The notes beneath the pieces were generated by a model. The model saw nothing but the letters and a program-made list of their open reading frames with translations, made no database searches and was not told where the DNA came from. Both the position numbers and the translations under genes were made by a program. A stretch of 64,000 nucleotides of DNA from Ampullaceana balthica (Eukaryota; Mollusca; Gastropoda; Lymnaeidae), in contig CALYLW010000436.1 in assembly GCA_944989445.1 (NCBI GenBank), forward strand, positions 310,001-374,000, given 5' to 3'. Shown here piece by piece: positions 1 to 43,187 of the stretch; the stretch's first letter is position 1; the number at the start of each line of letters is the position of its first letter.

Positions 1-3000
1 TCAAATACATCGGAGTGTATTGTGTAGAAATGTGTTGTATTTTATTATACTATACAGCGTGACAGAATTACACAAGAACATAGTGACTAGAACTTAGGTT
101 TATCTACATGATGACACAAATTATAGTAGTATAAACTAGATTTAAAAAAAAATTAACATAGCTATTGAGAATTGAGCTCTGTATTCTGCTTTAAAATAAT
201 GATAACTCACTGAATATTTAATGACGTATAATACATTCACAGTTGTAGATTCAACTTTAGGAGCAGATTTTATTTTAATATTAAGATTAAGGATTTAAAA
301 AATTAATGATAGAAATATATGACTATTTTACTTTTTACGTTGTTAAATGATCATGAAGGTTGACATGACAAATGAACTTTTGAATTGTAATGAAAATGAA
401 ACAAAGTTATTTATTTAAATTTAATAGCATAAAACATTAAATATGTTTGTGTTAGAGACTTGTATATGTCAAAATAATGCAAACAGTTTGTATCTAAAGT
501 GTTAACTGGCCTAAAGATAACAACAGTTATATTACATCCATTGACGCCTACAGTAAAAGTAAAAATGGAAATAGTTTACCAATTAAAAGTAATTAAAAGT
601 TAGTTTTTCCTCAAAAATGTGTGCCAAATTCCTGTAATTACAAATTTTAAGTTAATATCATCCAGGAATAGTTGAAACAAGATTACACATAGCACCTTGA
701 AATGAGTTCATACCAAATAAATTGATCTTTTTCTATGATCACAGTGGCACTAACAAGTGACGCATCAACAAATTTTATTGACAGTTAACAGAGGTTTCTC
801 ATACATTTAACTTTTGATATGTTACTAGCTGAAGGACACATGCCCAAAATAATCCACCAAACAGAATGAATAAAAATTTTAATTACTAATAGAAACAGGT
901 CGACTGGAGCAAATGCAGTAGGCCTTCACATGAAAAACTATGTATCTATTTTGTCATCATTTGGCGTAACAGTCATCAATGCTTAATTATTGTGGCATAG
1001 GTCACAAACACCCTAGCACGTTGGTGACCCCTCCATTGTTAACTATGATCACCAACAAACAAGTCTTACAAGACATTAAATTTATATAAAAATTTAGAGT
1101 TAATTTAATATTAGATTTTGTTAGTCAATACTGGTAATTATTTTTGCTGATTATAGTTTTTGAGACATTTTGGGGCTTTAAAACCTCTTAATAATTGACA
1201 ACCCTATCTTCATGATCCAGTTGAGAGTGAATCAACCGTATACATGTCATAACCATTTTTATGGGAATTATTACAAGTGGATTATCATTGATGAAGATCT
1301 GTTCTTGTTAATAACTATTCAACTTCAATAATTTTTTTAGTCAATAGCGATTTCAAAGTGACCTTCTGTTTTCTAGTTATCAATTTAAAAAAACAGAATA
1401 ATTTCTGGATGTGGAAAATCAAAAATATTGATAACCAACTGTTGCAAGATGGATTACTTTCTGTCAGTCTATGACACTAAGCAGTTGACAGAGTCAAATA
1501 AAGATCATATAATCAGGGGCATACAGCGACATGAAATACTAATCAAAATATGTTGAAGTTGAAGTTACCTATTTCTTTATAAATTTCAAGAGAAACTACA
1601 TGTATTTCTTTTGTCAGCAAAAACACAAGTACCCAATTTTAAAAAAAAATCTTTTTTAAAAACTAGTTATATATATTTTATATTCAGGTTCCTTTCCTTA
1701 TTTGTGAAAAACCAAAATTCCTTTTTAATTTGCAAATATCTTATATACTACAGACCACTCTTATATGGGAGATTATTGTTTAACTCCCATTTTAAATAAA
1801 TAATAAAGTTGATAGATGTTCGTTGGGAAGATGAACACATGAATAATTAAAAATACTATATAACATAATACATAGATGAAAATACTAGATAACATTCTAC
1901 TACTGACAAATAAATTAAACAAAGAGTTTTACAAAAAATAAGCTTAAATAATCCAGATCATGTTCTTGTAAAGTCAAAATAAATCATGTTTGTGGGACGG
2001 CAGCTGAAGATAACAGATAAAAAATTTAAGAATCGGATCACACAAAGAAAAAGTGTCAAATATATTTTAAAATAAAGCTATCATCGTGATTGGTATAGTT
2101 GTATAAAATAATCTAGCTAAAAAAAATTAACCTCAGATTAATAAAAAATAAAGAGTACGGTGATGATTCAAAGAACAAAAAACTGAATTCTGGTTTTTAG
2201 ATTTCTGTTATCCTATTTCACCTTATGTAAGCCAAATAACAGATTGAAATTGAAATGAAAAATTCCATTACAAAAACTGTCTTACCAGTAACTTGAAAAA
2301 AAAAGTTGATTACAAAATAAAATTTATGAAATTGCTTTCAATGTTATACAGAGAAACTAGAGAACGTTGATGATGCTGTTAGAAGTGGTTTTGAATAAAC
2401 CTTTTTTTTTCCGGTAAACCTTAATATAAACTATGAAGTAAAAAATAAATAACATAAGAGAAATAACAACCATGTGGCACTTTTCATAGCAAAACGTAGG
2501 TGATAAGTAAGATGTATAATCATTTAAAAAATAAAAAAAAGCAAATGAGTCATTCAATGTAGCAAGAAAAAAAAAGATAAAATGTTCTCTTGCTTCTTTA
2601 AAAGGCAGAAAACAATTTGAAAACATCACAAAACACGTGGTTCTAAATAATTTAAATAAAAATTGCAATTCAAATGTGGTTTTTAAGGGATGTCACTTTC
2701 TATCAGGAAATGATCACCGCCTGGATTAAATTTAATAAATCAATGAGATTTGTGTTAATTTTTTTTATCCATATTTATAAAGCATGTAATTATTTTGAAA
2801 TTTTGTCTAAGCCTAACATATAATTATAATAAGATGGTTTCAAGCTGTTAAAGAGGCTGAGATGAGAGAAGTAATATTTAAGTGTAACAGATTTAATGTA
2901 AAGAATGCTTACAGGACAAGAACATGAAATGGTAACTGTACATTTATCCAAATATATCAACTGTGGTGTCAAATGTACACGTGTTATGACCTTCTAATAA

Positions 3001-4908
3001 CAATAGAGCAAATTTACTCAAAAATGTGTTAATACTTCAAAGTAATATACATAAATATTAGAATAAATATCTCTTCTAAATTATAAACACATACATAATT
3101 TCAAATTCATAGCAAAAAATCCTTAAATAATATTTATGTACTTTTACTTTTTTCTTTCAAAAAATGAATAAAATATTTGTTAATGTTTGTTCTATCAGCA
3201 AAAAAAAATATTCGAAAATAGACCTTAAGTTTATGGTCATTTCCATTCAAAACTAATTAGTAAATTGTAATGTCATATTTAATAACATGAATTTTCTTTT
3301 TAATTCCTTCCAACTGCTTCATTGTTTAAATACAAATTATCCTATAAGAACTAATGAATATTGGCAATGATAATGTCACAAAATTTGAATAGGTGAGTTG
3401 TGCACATGACTTAAACTTAAAATTTTGACTTACACATAAGTAAAGAAAATAATAATAAACTTGGCCAGATTTTCACAATTTAAAAAGAAACAGTGTTGCA
3501 AGAAAGACATTAGCTCTGCAAATAATTTTTTCCCTTATTATTAATTGATATAAATTTGCCTGAAACTTTAACTTTTTTAACAACGAATGATTTTACGAAG
3601 TATTTTATTTTAAATATTGGAGGTGCTAAAAGTTTAAGGCTTGATATTTTAAAATAAACATTTAAAACCAATTATCAATTATGTTTCTACACAAAAAACG
3701 CAATTAATGATGTTGAGCCTTTTAAATATTAAAGTCACATATTTAAATGTTCCATCTGCGTAAAGCTAAGAAACAAAAAATATAATACATTTTTTTTTAA
3801 ATTCTCATTTTCTTGGATGTGTGTTGAAATTTTCTTAAAAATCACCAAAGTTGAAAATAAAAAGTAGTTTAATGATTCCATTGTAAAACTTTCCATTGTT
3901 TAATTTTCTTACATAAAAATAAGAAAAGGTGATTTGTTTAATAGCCCTCCGAGTATGAAAATGCATCATAGTTCTGTAGCATTAAAGATATGACTAAATA
4001 AATGTAGGTAACATTATAGTGACATATATAAATAAATCTTGGCATCTGAGGACATAAGCTTGCATCAAAAAATATCTTTTAAAAAAGTGTAATAAAGAAG
4101 AGTTAATTTGAAATCATGGTAACGGGCAGATGACACTTTAAGATAGACACGATTGGAATATCTGGTAAAAATGAGACATTGCAAATTAGGGCAATTCAAG
4201 TAGGTTACTCATAAACATAAGTGGTTACTTTCATTGACATGGCAATCAAAGTCATCATACAATTCACTGTTCAGGTTTGAAAAACATTGTGTCATGTCAT
4301 TATCAGATTATCTGAAATCATTTCTGTATTACAGAAAAGTACCCACAACACTTTGAAATGTCACCAACCAACCGATGGTATTCACAAACTGTGCTAGACA
4401 AACAGAGCTGCCGAAGTGCTTATTCACATAAAGGCATTAAACTCACAACTTATTCTACTCCTGTGTCTAGTTGGTATATGCTATTTACCTTTCAAAATAA
4501 TGAACCATTTTTTTAAAAGTATTTTAAGTTTAAGAAATTAGCAATATTAATTCTTATTCTGGTATTTTTTATGTTAAATGTAAGAATTTTTCCTTCTCTC
4601 GTTAAAAGAAATTGCCTCACTATAGGATCACAGCAATAGAGATAATGAAATATTTTTTTAATATTCAGCATACATTTCTTCAAGTAAATGAAACCCAACT
4701 GATTCTCCGTACTACAAACTTTTATAGATTTATTCAGGGGATTAAATTTTCTTTGTCACTTGAATTTTTCGCAAGACTGATTGAACTATTTTGTTCCCAT
4801 TTTTGGTTTAGAATTGTTTTTCTTCAAGTTTGCCTCATTGGATGTACAAACATGAATATTCTAGAAAACATAAGGTAGAACCGTTGTTATTTGTTAAGCT
4901 GGTGTTTT
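1..4908. other. AT-rich 3' flank / probable 3' UTR of WDR47
   Basis: No gene is recognisable on either strand; open frames are short and low in complexity. On the minus strand this follows directly after the WDR47 stop codon, so an unknown part is 3' UTR. AATAAA-like signals read on the minus strand are frequent because of base composition (the nearest is about 4729-4734), so the true polyadenylation site cannot be chosen from sequence. Confidence 0.4.
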
Positions 4909-34267
<29,359 letters not shown>

Positions 34268-34472
34268 CTGCAAGGGAAAATACAGATTAAATTATTGATC
34301 ACTGATATAATTTACAAACTTATACATCTATTTACATTTTAGATTTCTTTTATCTAGCATTTATTTACGTGAAATATGAGTAGGAAAGTGAATCTCTTTT
34401 ATGAAACAAATTAAACATTAAGATTTCCATCAATGCATGGCCTTCCTTTCAAGTGTATAGAATAATTAAACA

Positions 34473-34875
34473 ACCCCGTAAAAACAAAGTTTTTGACTAT
34501 AAATCCCTGATATATGAGACTTAAGTAAAAAGTATTGATTATGTGATACCCATCGCGCGACAAACATTTACAGACTGAACGCAACTGAACTCCCTTGCTG
34601 TAAACAAGAGGATGTGGTCGTGGATGGCTGGAGTGAACTCCAGTGACCCGTAAAATGTAAACAAAAACAGACGCCTATATAATTACGGTACGTTCAATCG
34701 ATCTGAAATTTTGATATGATGCATTGTTAGGTGACACGAGTCTATGTGCAAAATTTCAGCTTGATAGCATCACAGGAAGTGTGTCATTTTTTACTTTTGT
34801 TTTTCCACCTGACCGAAGGACGAAGAGATGCCGACAGAGAGAGAGACAAGACGGTGAAGTTAATATAAGGGATTT
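34473..34875 (+). mobile_element. MITE-like element, AAATCCCTTATAT family (copy 2)
   Basis: Carries GTAAAAACAAAGTTTTTGAC then TATAAATCCCTGATATATGA at its left and TTAATATAAGGGATTTT at its right. It is the inverted counterpart of 29548-29946. Confidence 0.75.
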
Positions 34876-35662
34876 TTTAAAAAAAATTTAATGTCATAAA
34901 ATTGTTAAAAACTAACGAATCTAAAATTCATTGAGAATGAACATTTATGACACGAGATAGAGCCACCCATGTTGTGGGGAAGCAAAATTCTCGCTATGCA
35001 TGGCTCTGTATCCCGGTTGTTAAGAGCTGCAATCCAAACCTTAGGTAAAAATTTCCATAGACATTTAATGAGGAACCTGCTCAATCTCAGTGAACATGCA
35101 GTTTTAAGATGTTTTACATTCAATTTCAATTTTCTTTTAAAATGACCACAAAAGAAAATGTATTGAAGGTAATATTTTGTGTTGTAAAATATTATTTAGA
35201 AAAAATTATTTCCATTTTGTTGTAATAGAAAAAAAAACAACTTAAAAATGAAACCAAAAAAATTATTTTAATGGTTAAAACAAAATCAATAAAAAAATAA
35301 ACATTTATTTCAAATGGGATAAATGATTCAGGTTGCCTAACTTCTCTAAATAGATTAATAACAACTGGATACGCCCTGCGGCCTAGCATACGCCGCAAAC
35401 TTGCTCATGGATAGTGCAAAGAAAAGGGGGGGAAGAACGGACACAAACTACAACACGAAGAAAGTCAAAACAGCGCGAGTGAGCGTCATGGGGTGGGGGG
35501 CACCACCACGCCAGTTGGTCTCGATACATTCGCAAAAGGGGTTATCTACCTGCCCACCACCCTAGCTTGCCAACCATAAACCTGTGCGACTGAGGGTGCC
35601 ATATTCGCAAAAAGGGGGATAAGAACGGGCACAAACACACAATTTTTAAAAATTAAAAAATA

Positions 35663-35740
35663 AAGTTTTTGCTGGGGCTTGAACCCAGGACCTTCTGTGT
35701 TTAAGGCGGACGTGATAACCACTACACTACAAATTTCACA
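35663..35740 (-). pseudogene. tRNA-Val-like sequence (decayed tRNA or SINE head)
   Basis: The minus strand reads TAGTGTAGTGGTTATCACGT and AAGGTCCTGGGTTCAAGCCC, very like the D arm and T arm of eukaryotic tRNA-Val. The anticodon stem has two mismatches, the loop is altered (TAA where AAC is expected), and the acceptor stem pairs poorly, so it is not a working tRNA. It continues into an A/T-rich stretch, as a tRNA-derived SINE would. Confidence 0.6.
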
Positions 35741-36878
35741 TATTATTCTGTGAATGGAACAACGCAAGTGAACGCAAGAACCATGGTTGGTCTCGAGACA
35801 TGCCATGCATAAACTGTTTGGTCGACCCCAGCGAGGGTCATTCGTCATGCTTGTTTGCACATACTCGTTTTGGTGAATTATTATATATATAGATATCCAG
35901 GGTTCACCACAGATATCTACCGACACCTTGCAGCAGTTTGGAATTACTGCACAGCGAATTTTGATAGGAATATATAATACATGTGTGTGTGCACACAAAA
36001 AATGGATGTTGTGCAGCTTTGCACACAAGTTTGTTAACTTGCACACTGTGCAATGAACTTTAGAGAGAACATTGGTTGGGAGAATGGTATAAGTTGAAAA
36101 CTGAGTAATTTTTTTCAGGCTAATAGTAAGAGTAAAAGGAGCCTTGCACTACAACACATTTTATTGTGACTATGGCCACAGACTTAGCATCTTTAATACT
36201 ATAGTAGGTAAATTACCAACTAATTTTACTATGAAATCATTATTTAGACAATTTAGTAAAAGGCTATAGGCCTTGGTACACAAGCCATTAAATGACTGAA
36301 CAGGGTATTTGAATGTTACTTTAAATAGAATTCATAGGCATTACAAGTCTAAATCTATTATTATTTGGCCAAAAATCTTCAATATTTGATTAATGAATAT
36401 TGCTTTAAAAAGTGCAACGCTAACTTGGAGGGGAGATGGGTGCTGCCAAAGTCTACCAAGCTCCGAGAAAGTTCTAATGGAACCACGAGGTCATGGGACC
36501 AAAAAATAATAATTGTTATAGAAAATAGTACAGGATGTGAAGGCACACTACTTTAATTTAAATACTCAATAAGGCATAAATGAACTTAATGCATAAATTA
36601 AATATGTAAATGGTGATTCTTTATTTTGACGCATTTTATTTATTTAAATATCAAATAAATAAATCAAATAGCTGATTAATGATAATGAAATGATTGATAA
36701 ACAATTTAAATTTAATAAATGTTATTGATATTCTCTATGATAGCCTAAATTATACAGCATATCAGTGAAGAGTAAAGCACGTTAAACGGTGATAGTGATT
36801 AGGTTTCACAAGTTTACTGTGAACTAGTTTTAGTGTTCACAGTGATCGGTACCGACTTTTTTTTTACTTACAACTTAC

Positions 36879-37719
36879 AGTACATCAGTACAGTGTACGG
36901 TAATTCTGCAGTTTCTACGCGTATATTATTTCACAGCCAAATTTTATTTTCTCGTGAGAACTTACGTTTTTGATTTATTAAATGCATTATTATATGTTGT
37001 ATTTTAGCTAGGCCTATTACAGCGCTAATTTGTAAGTCTTATTAATTTCTAAGGCAATTTTTCGTCTCTATATGATACATAATCTGGTCACGATACATCC
37101 ATTTTCTTTATCTAGCACCCTGCTTGCCAGATATATTTTACCTGGAACGACCCATGCTAAATAAATTTACTGACTGAAGATGTTTTTTTAAAAGTATTAT
37201 TATCTATTTTAAATTTCTTAGACTTAGAAGATAAATAAATATCTTAAAGACAATTTCATTTTTTATTTCGTTACTAGATTTTAGATGTTTGACCTGATTC
37301 TTATTTTGTTTATTTTTAAGTGAGAAAATTTCATTTGGCATCTTACTATTTCTTACTGTGACAACCCGGCAAGTAGTGTGCTAGATAAACAAAATAAAAA
37401 ATGGATGTATCCTAATCCGATTATGTAGCTTCAAGGGCCAAAAAAAGCCTTAATATTCTGTATAGAAGGAGCGTCTGTAAACAGCAGATAAGATAAGCCT
37501 TAGACTTTAGAAATTAATATTAATAAGATTTACAAATTAGCGCTGTAATTCAAAGTCAAAGTAATTGTAATTTTAATAGCTAAAATACAACATATAATAA
37601 TGCATTTAATGATTTAATAAATTAAAAATGTAAGTTCTCACGAGAAAATTAAATTCTGCTGTGAAATAATATATGTGTAGAAACTGCAGGATTACCCAGT
37701 GTAAACTACAGTACAGTCT
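36879..37719. repeat. Long inverted repeat (arms about 175 and 220 bp)
   Basis: The left arm 36879-37053 and the right arm 37500-37719 are inverted copies: for example TTCTCGTGAGAACTTACG against TGTAAGTTCTCACGAGAA, and ACAGCGCTAATTTGTAA against TTACAAATTAGCGCTGT. The loop is about 445 bp. A LINE/SINE tail (AGAAGGAGCGTCTGT, 37446-37497) abuts the right arm. Confidence 0.85.
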
Positions 37720-38732
37720 AGTCTGTACAGTAGACTACTACTACTACAGTGGTCTACAGTGACTACAGTACAGTACAGACAATTTTTAATTTTTACTATG
37801 ACAACCTACGTTAGACGTTATAATTTAATCACACTTAAAATAGGTAGCCTTTCCTTCTGGAAGTTAACTTATAAAATCTACACATGAGGATTCTTCATCC
37901 AGTTAATAAAAATGTTTAAAATTAAATTAAAGTTCAGTACACCAAATGTAAGAATGAGTCAGATTAATTTCTCAATGAAACTTGAGATTGGCTTGTTTTT
38001 AGCAGCGTAACCCGGAAGTTCACCAAGGAACAACTGAAGAGTTACAAAAATGAATGGTATTAATTTATGTGAAAATAATGTACTGTATATAGTTATTTAG
38101 ATTAAAATTTATATATTTTAACAAACGGATTCGGGATTGTAAGGGGGATGGGGGTTGAAGAATGTCCAGTATAAAACAAAAACTACAGTGGTTCACAAAC
38201 CCAACAAGAAAATAAAGAAATCATGACCCCTAAACAAATAAAGAGCTGTAAATAGGAAAATACAACAATTAATAAACACAGGCAGCCGGGCAAACCTTAC
38301 GGTTTCTAAATTAAATTTTAATGCGACACCACATGTTTGGTAACTCCTAGCCGGGGTGGGGTGATGAGGAACAGGCTAATACTAAAAGCCTTTATGCAGA
38401 CGATATTACTAATATTAGAATGCGTCTGTCGTCTGGGACCAATCTATCCAGAAGACCATAAACAGATTGGAGGCTGTCCATCACCGGCAGCACGCCTTGT
38501 CCTGAGCCAGACACAGAAACACTTGAAGTGTTGACAGTACCGGCTGGTCACCACTGAAAAAACGGTGACAACTGGCTAAGCAAACTTTTCGAGGGGGGGG
38601 GGAATCAGTGAGTGGGTCATCAAACGTCATAGGGCTGCACTTTTTAAAAAAAGGGAGCCTCATTTCAAGAACAAATATTTCGAATTTAACATAAATTTAT
38701 TGACCCCCTCCCCCCCATTCAGTTAATAATTA

Positions 38733-40606
38733 TAGGGCTGTCAATTTTGTTGACAAAAGCTGCCCGGGTACCCGTGAAAATTTCGAACGGGTACCCGGGT
38801 TACCCGTTCTAAACTTAAACGTCGCATAATTTTCCCCGTCATGATCTCTATACAATGCAACCTAGCCACCATCCATGCACCTCATTTCACACAGTCGTAG
38901 TAGCCAACGGCTTGCTTCCAGCAACATACTATTACTAATGCACTACAATTAACTATAATGCACTAAAAACTTTTATTCAATTCCTGCTGTAAATGCATTC
39001 GTCATACTCATAAATGACAGTAAACTGAACATGCAAACAAAATGTCAACGGCAATGACGTAACGTTCAGTGTCATACCTTGAATGTTAATATCCACTTGG
39101 CGTGGGTAGTCGATGCTAATGGCGATGAAGGACGCAATACTGCGGTAAATCTCAAGTGATCGTGCTTTGGTCAGTGGTACTGCTTTTGTTGCAACCAAAA
39201 AATTGCTGACATTGCATTGGGTGGTTCGGCGTTTTGTTTATAAATATCAATTTATGAATAGCGTTCAAATGGCGTTTTATCGCATTGGGTTGCCACCCTT
39301 TCACAGACACAATTTAATTACAATGGTTGCATTTTGCTGTGTCGCTGTCAACTTGATTGGCCTGATTCCACACGACGTCTAACCCATCTTATTAACTTTG
39401 GGTGTATTATTAATATCAATTTTGGGGCTAGGCAAACACGTGTTAATAAACGCAAGAAACACGCGCGAATGCAAGGGCTGTGGGTTATAGCAGTGCTTCT
39501 CAAAGTGGGGGTCCGCGGAAGTTATCAAGAAAGGAGAGAAAAATATAATTATAATCCTCCAATTGCTATCAATAATACTAACCCTATAGAATTTCGTCAT
39601 TTTTGACAATAAGCAAATAAATGAAAGAAATAAAAGGAAATATAATACATTTCGCTACCATGTAAGTACAGGGAACATAGTGCATCGGTTCCTGGTGCAA
39701 TGGAAAAATTCCTGCCGGTCCGCAATACAAAATTTTTTGAGAAGCACTGGGTTATAGGAGGGAAGAGAGGAGAGGGGGGAGAGTAGAAAAAACGGCATTA
39801 GATAGATAGTATCAATCGGTGACCCACTGTCGGCTATTTCAAAGCAAAGTTAGTTTCAAAGCAAGGGTGTTTGAATGAACAAAAAACAAACACGGCATCT
39901 TTCATCTCTGTGCAGTCCATCCTCAGCCGACGTCTTACCCATCTTATACTGTTAGTAACTATTTAATTTATTAAATTTAAATACTGACGACCTTGTACGC
40001 ATTATAAGCATGCGTTTTTCTAGGTCACCACGTATTAATGAACACAAGAAGTGCAGGGGTGTGGGTTATAGGAGTGAAGGGAGGAGAGGGGGTATAGATA
40101 AACACATTAGCTAGTATCAATAGGTATATTTCAAAGCAAAGATAGTCAAAGCAAGGTGTGTTTTTTTAATTAACAAACACAGCGTCTTTCATCTCTAAGC
40201 AGTCCATCCTTTTTTTTTGGCAGAGGACTTTTGTTTTCTTTATATGATTCTTTTAAAGAACCATTTTTTTTTGAGTGTGTTGTGCGATTTCTGTTTCACG
40301 TTGAGAGAAAAAAAAGATATACAAAATACATTGTATTTGTTGGGACCGTATTTTATTTCCCGTTGACAGATATTTCCCGTTGACAGATATTTCTCCTGTA
40401 CTTCACAGCATATATTTGAAACAAAAATTTTCATTTGATAAATTGTTTCGCAAGCCACAATGTAATTACAAATAGCCGCATGGGAGGCGAAGTTTGGCCT
40501 ACGGTTAATATAGACATAGAAGCCACATTTTCACGGGTACCCGGGCGGAATTTTACTACCCGGGTAATCACACGGCAACGGGTACCCGGGTCCCGGGTAC
40601 CCGTTG
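38733..40606. mobile_element. Composite hAT-like element with GGGTACCCG ends
   Basis: The left end (GGGCTGTCAA, then repeated CCCGGGTACCCG) and the right end (CGGGTACCCGTTGACAGGCC) are inverted relatives. The interior holds two diverged copies of a ~300-bp block (about 39370-39800 and 39900-40210); one contains the hAT MITE 39491-39749. No target duplication was found, so the boundaries are approximate. Confidence 0.6.
39491..39749. mobile_element. hAT MITE, family CAGTGCTTCTC, TSD GGTTATAG
   Basis: The inverted ends CAGTGCTTCTC and GAGAAGCACTG are flanked by perfect 8-bp GGTTATAG at 39483-39490 and 39750-39757. The same family as 10921-11200. Confidence 0.96.
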
Positions 40607-40863
40607 ACAGGCCGCCCCCACCCCAACAATTAGCTGCAGGCTACTGGGGGCCGCACTGCGCACTGAAGCGAGCTGCATGTGGCTTACTCATGTGCTAGGC
40701 TATCGAAGCTGTTCAAAGTAAATGATGAGTTTGTCCCCTGTTCCCGCATAGAGCGAAAACGTATCCCTCTTCCAACAAGACAAAGACGAGGCTATAATGA
40801 TAGGCAGTTAGTTCATGCTCGTTGCTGCCAAGGACAGTTAGTGACTTGAACAAGCTTCTAAAA

Positions 40864-40964
40864 CAGGGATCGGGAAACCATGGCTCGCGAGCCAGATTGA
40901 TGGCTGCATCTGGCTCTCAGACAAATGTTTGATTTTTTTAAACACGTTTGCTCAGACTCCTTTG

Positions 40965-41011
<47 letters not shown>

Positions 41012-41013
41012 CC

Positions 41014-41084
<71 letters not shown>

Positions 41085-42448
41085 TTCATATTTTTTTAAA
41101 AAACAGCATAACAATGTTATTAAAAAGATTTCAGAGACATAATTATTTGTAGGCTACTTTTAGTTTTGAAATTACTCAAAAAATGCACACATTTACTCAA
41201 TTTTTAATTTTTAAAATAATGTATGGCTCTCACAGAATTGCTTCTCAAAATATGTGGTGTTTATGGCTCTCTCAGACAAAATATGTGGTGTTTATGGCTC
41301 TCTCAGACAAAATATGTGGTGTTTATGGCTCTCTCAGACAAAATATGTGGTGTTTATGGCTCTCTCAGACAAAATATGTGGTGCTTATGGCTCTCTCAGA
41401 CAAAATATGTGGTGTTTATGGCTCTCTCAGACAAAATATGTGGTGTTTATGGCTCCCTCAGACAAAATATGTGGTGTTTATGGCTCTCTCAGACAAAATA
41501 TGTGGTGTTTATGGCTCTCTCAGACAAAATATGTGGTGTTTATGGCTCCCTCAGACAAAATATGTGGTGTTTATGGCTCCCTCAGACAAAATATGTGGTG
41601 TTTATGGCTCCCTCAGACAAAATATGTGGTGTTTATGGCTCCCTCAGACAAAATATGTGGTGTTTATGGCTCCCTCAGACAAAATATGTGGTGTTTATGG
41701 CTCTCTCAGACAAAATATTTGGTGTTTATGGCTCTCTCAGACAAAATATGTGGTGTTTATGGCTCTCTCAGACAAAATATGTGGTGTTTATGGCTCTCTC
41801 AGACAAAATATGTGATGTTTATGGCTCCCTCAGACAAAATATGTGGTGTTTATGGCTCTCTCAGACAAAATATGTGGTGTTTATGGCTCCCTCAGACAAA
41901 ATATGTGGTGTTTATGGCTCTCTCAGACAAAATATGTGGTGTTTATGGCTCTCTCAGACAAAATATGTGGTGTTTATGGCTCTCTCAGACAAAATATGTG
42001 ATGTTTATGGCTCCCTCAGACAAAATATGTGGTGTTTATGGCTCTCTCTCAGACAAAATATGTGATGTTTATGGCTCCCTCAGACAAAATATGTGATGTT
42101 TATGGCTCTCTCAGACAAAATATGTGGTGTTTATGGCTCTCTCAGACAAAATATGTGATGTTTATGGCTCTCTCAGACAAAATATGTGATGTTTATGGCT
42201 CTCTCAGACAAAATATGTGATGTTTATGGCTCTCTCAGACAAAATATGTGGTGTTTATGGCTCCCTCAGACAAAATATGTGGTGTTTATGGCTCCCTCAG
42301 ACAAAATATGTGGTGTTTATGGCTCTCTCAGACAAAATATGTGATGTTTATGGCTCCCTCAGACAAAATATGTGGTGTTTATGGCTCTCTCTCAGACAAA
42401 ATATGTGATGTTTATGGCTCTCTCAGACAATATGTTTCCCGACCCCTG
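40864..42448. mobile_element. hAT element (CAGGGATCGGGAAAC ends) filled by an internal minisatellite
   Basis: The ends CAGGGATCGGGAAAC and GTTTCCCGACCCCTG are flanked by perfect 8-bp TTCTAAAA at 40856-40863 and 42449-42456. Left interior GGCTCGCGAGCC is typical of this hAT group. An (AT)n tract lies at about 40967-41080. There is no transposase. About 1.2 kb is the 31-bp array listed next. Confidence 0.93.
41240..42432. repeat. 31-bp minisatellite, about 38 copies
   Basis: Units of CAGACAAAATATGTGGTGTT followed by TATGGCTCTCT, with C/T and G/A variants in patches and two units lengthened by CT. As 31 is not divisible by three and the unit has no plus-strand stop in any frame, all three plus frames stay open for up to 280 codons. 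This is not coding evidence. Confidence 0.97.
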
Positions 42449-43187
42449 TTCTAAAAGGATGACATTAAATGTCGCATGTGTGTCTATTGTCTCCTGTTCC
42501 CCAACCCTCCAGTCCCTGATAGCCCAATGCGCACCTATGCAAAGTATCATCTTCACTGACGTATTGACGAAAGCGCAACATTTTAAGCAGCCAAATAATG
42601 ATCGTGGACCATTTAGAAATGGAGAGATAAGACATATTATATTAAAATAAATTAAAAGAATTCGTTCAAATAGACATTTCTACTTTTGCAATAAAGTTCT
42701 CACTATAAGTACTGAATGTCAGAATGTCAGTATATTTTTCAAGTTTCGATTTTAAATTTTAGAAAAAATATTTATTATTATTTATGCATCATTTAAAATA
42801 TATTTTTGAATTGCTTATCCAATGTTGACAAACAAATCTTAGTTAGTCTTTATCACGTGGCTAATTCATCCCCCCCCCCAAATGAAAGCGTACGTTTGTG
42901 TCGGTGACGTGTGTGATGTGTTTATGCTGTGCGTCTGAACATGTATCATTAAGAAAATTCTCGTTAATTAAATTTTAATTTATCCTCCAATTATTGTTAA
43001 TTTTACAATGATGAATTTACTTTAAATTTCGTTAAACATGTTTAAAAGAATAAAACTTGAATTTGTGTATTTTATTTCATAATTTGTCAAACTGTGCTAT
43101 TTGGTTCATTATGCATGAATCTGACTTTTGTATATTCAATATAATGACGGCCTGAACTGAAAAAATGAAATTTTAATTTTAGAAGTA

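Noticed and set aside
35546..36046. 166-codon minus-strand open frame
   Set aside because: It runs through a tRNA-like sequence and repeat debris and has no recognisable domain.
41183..42454. Overlapping long open frames (up to 280 codons) in all three plus frames
   Set aside because: They arise because the 31-bp unit has no stop in any frame; the composition is pure tandem repeat inside a hAT element.
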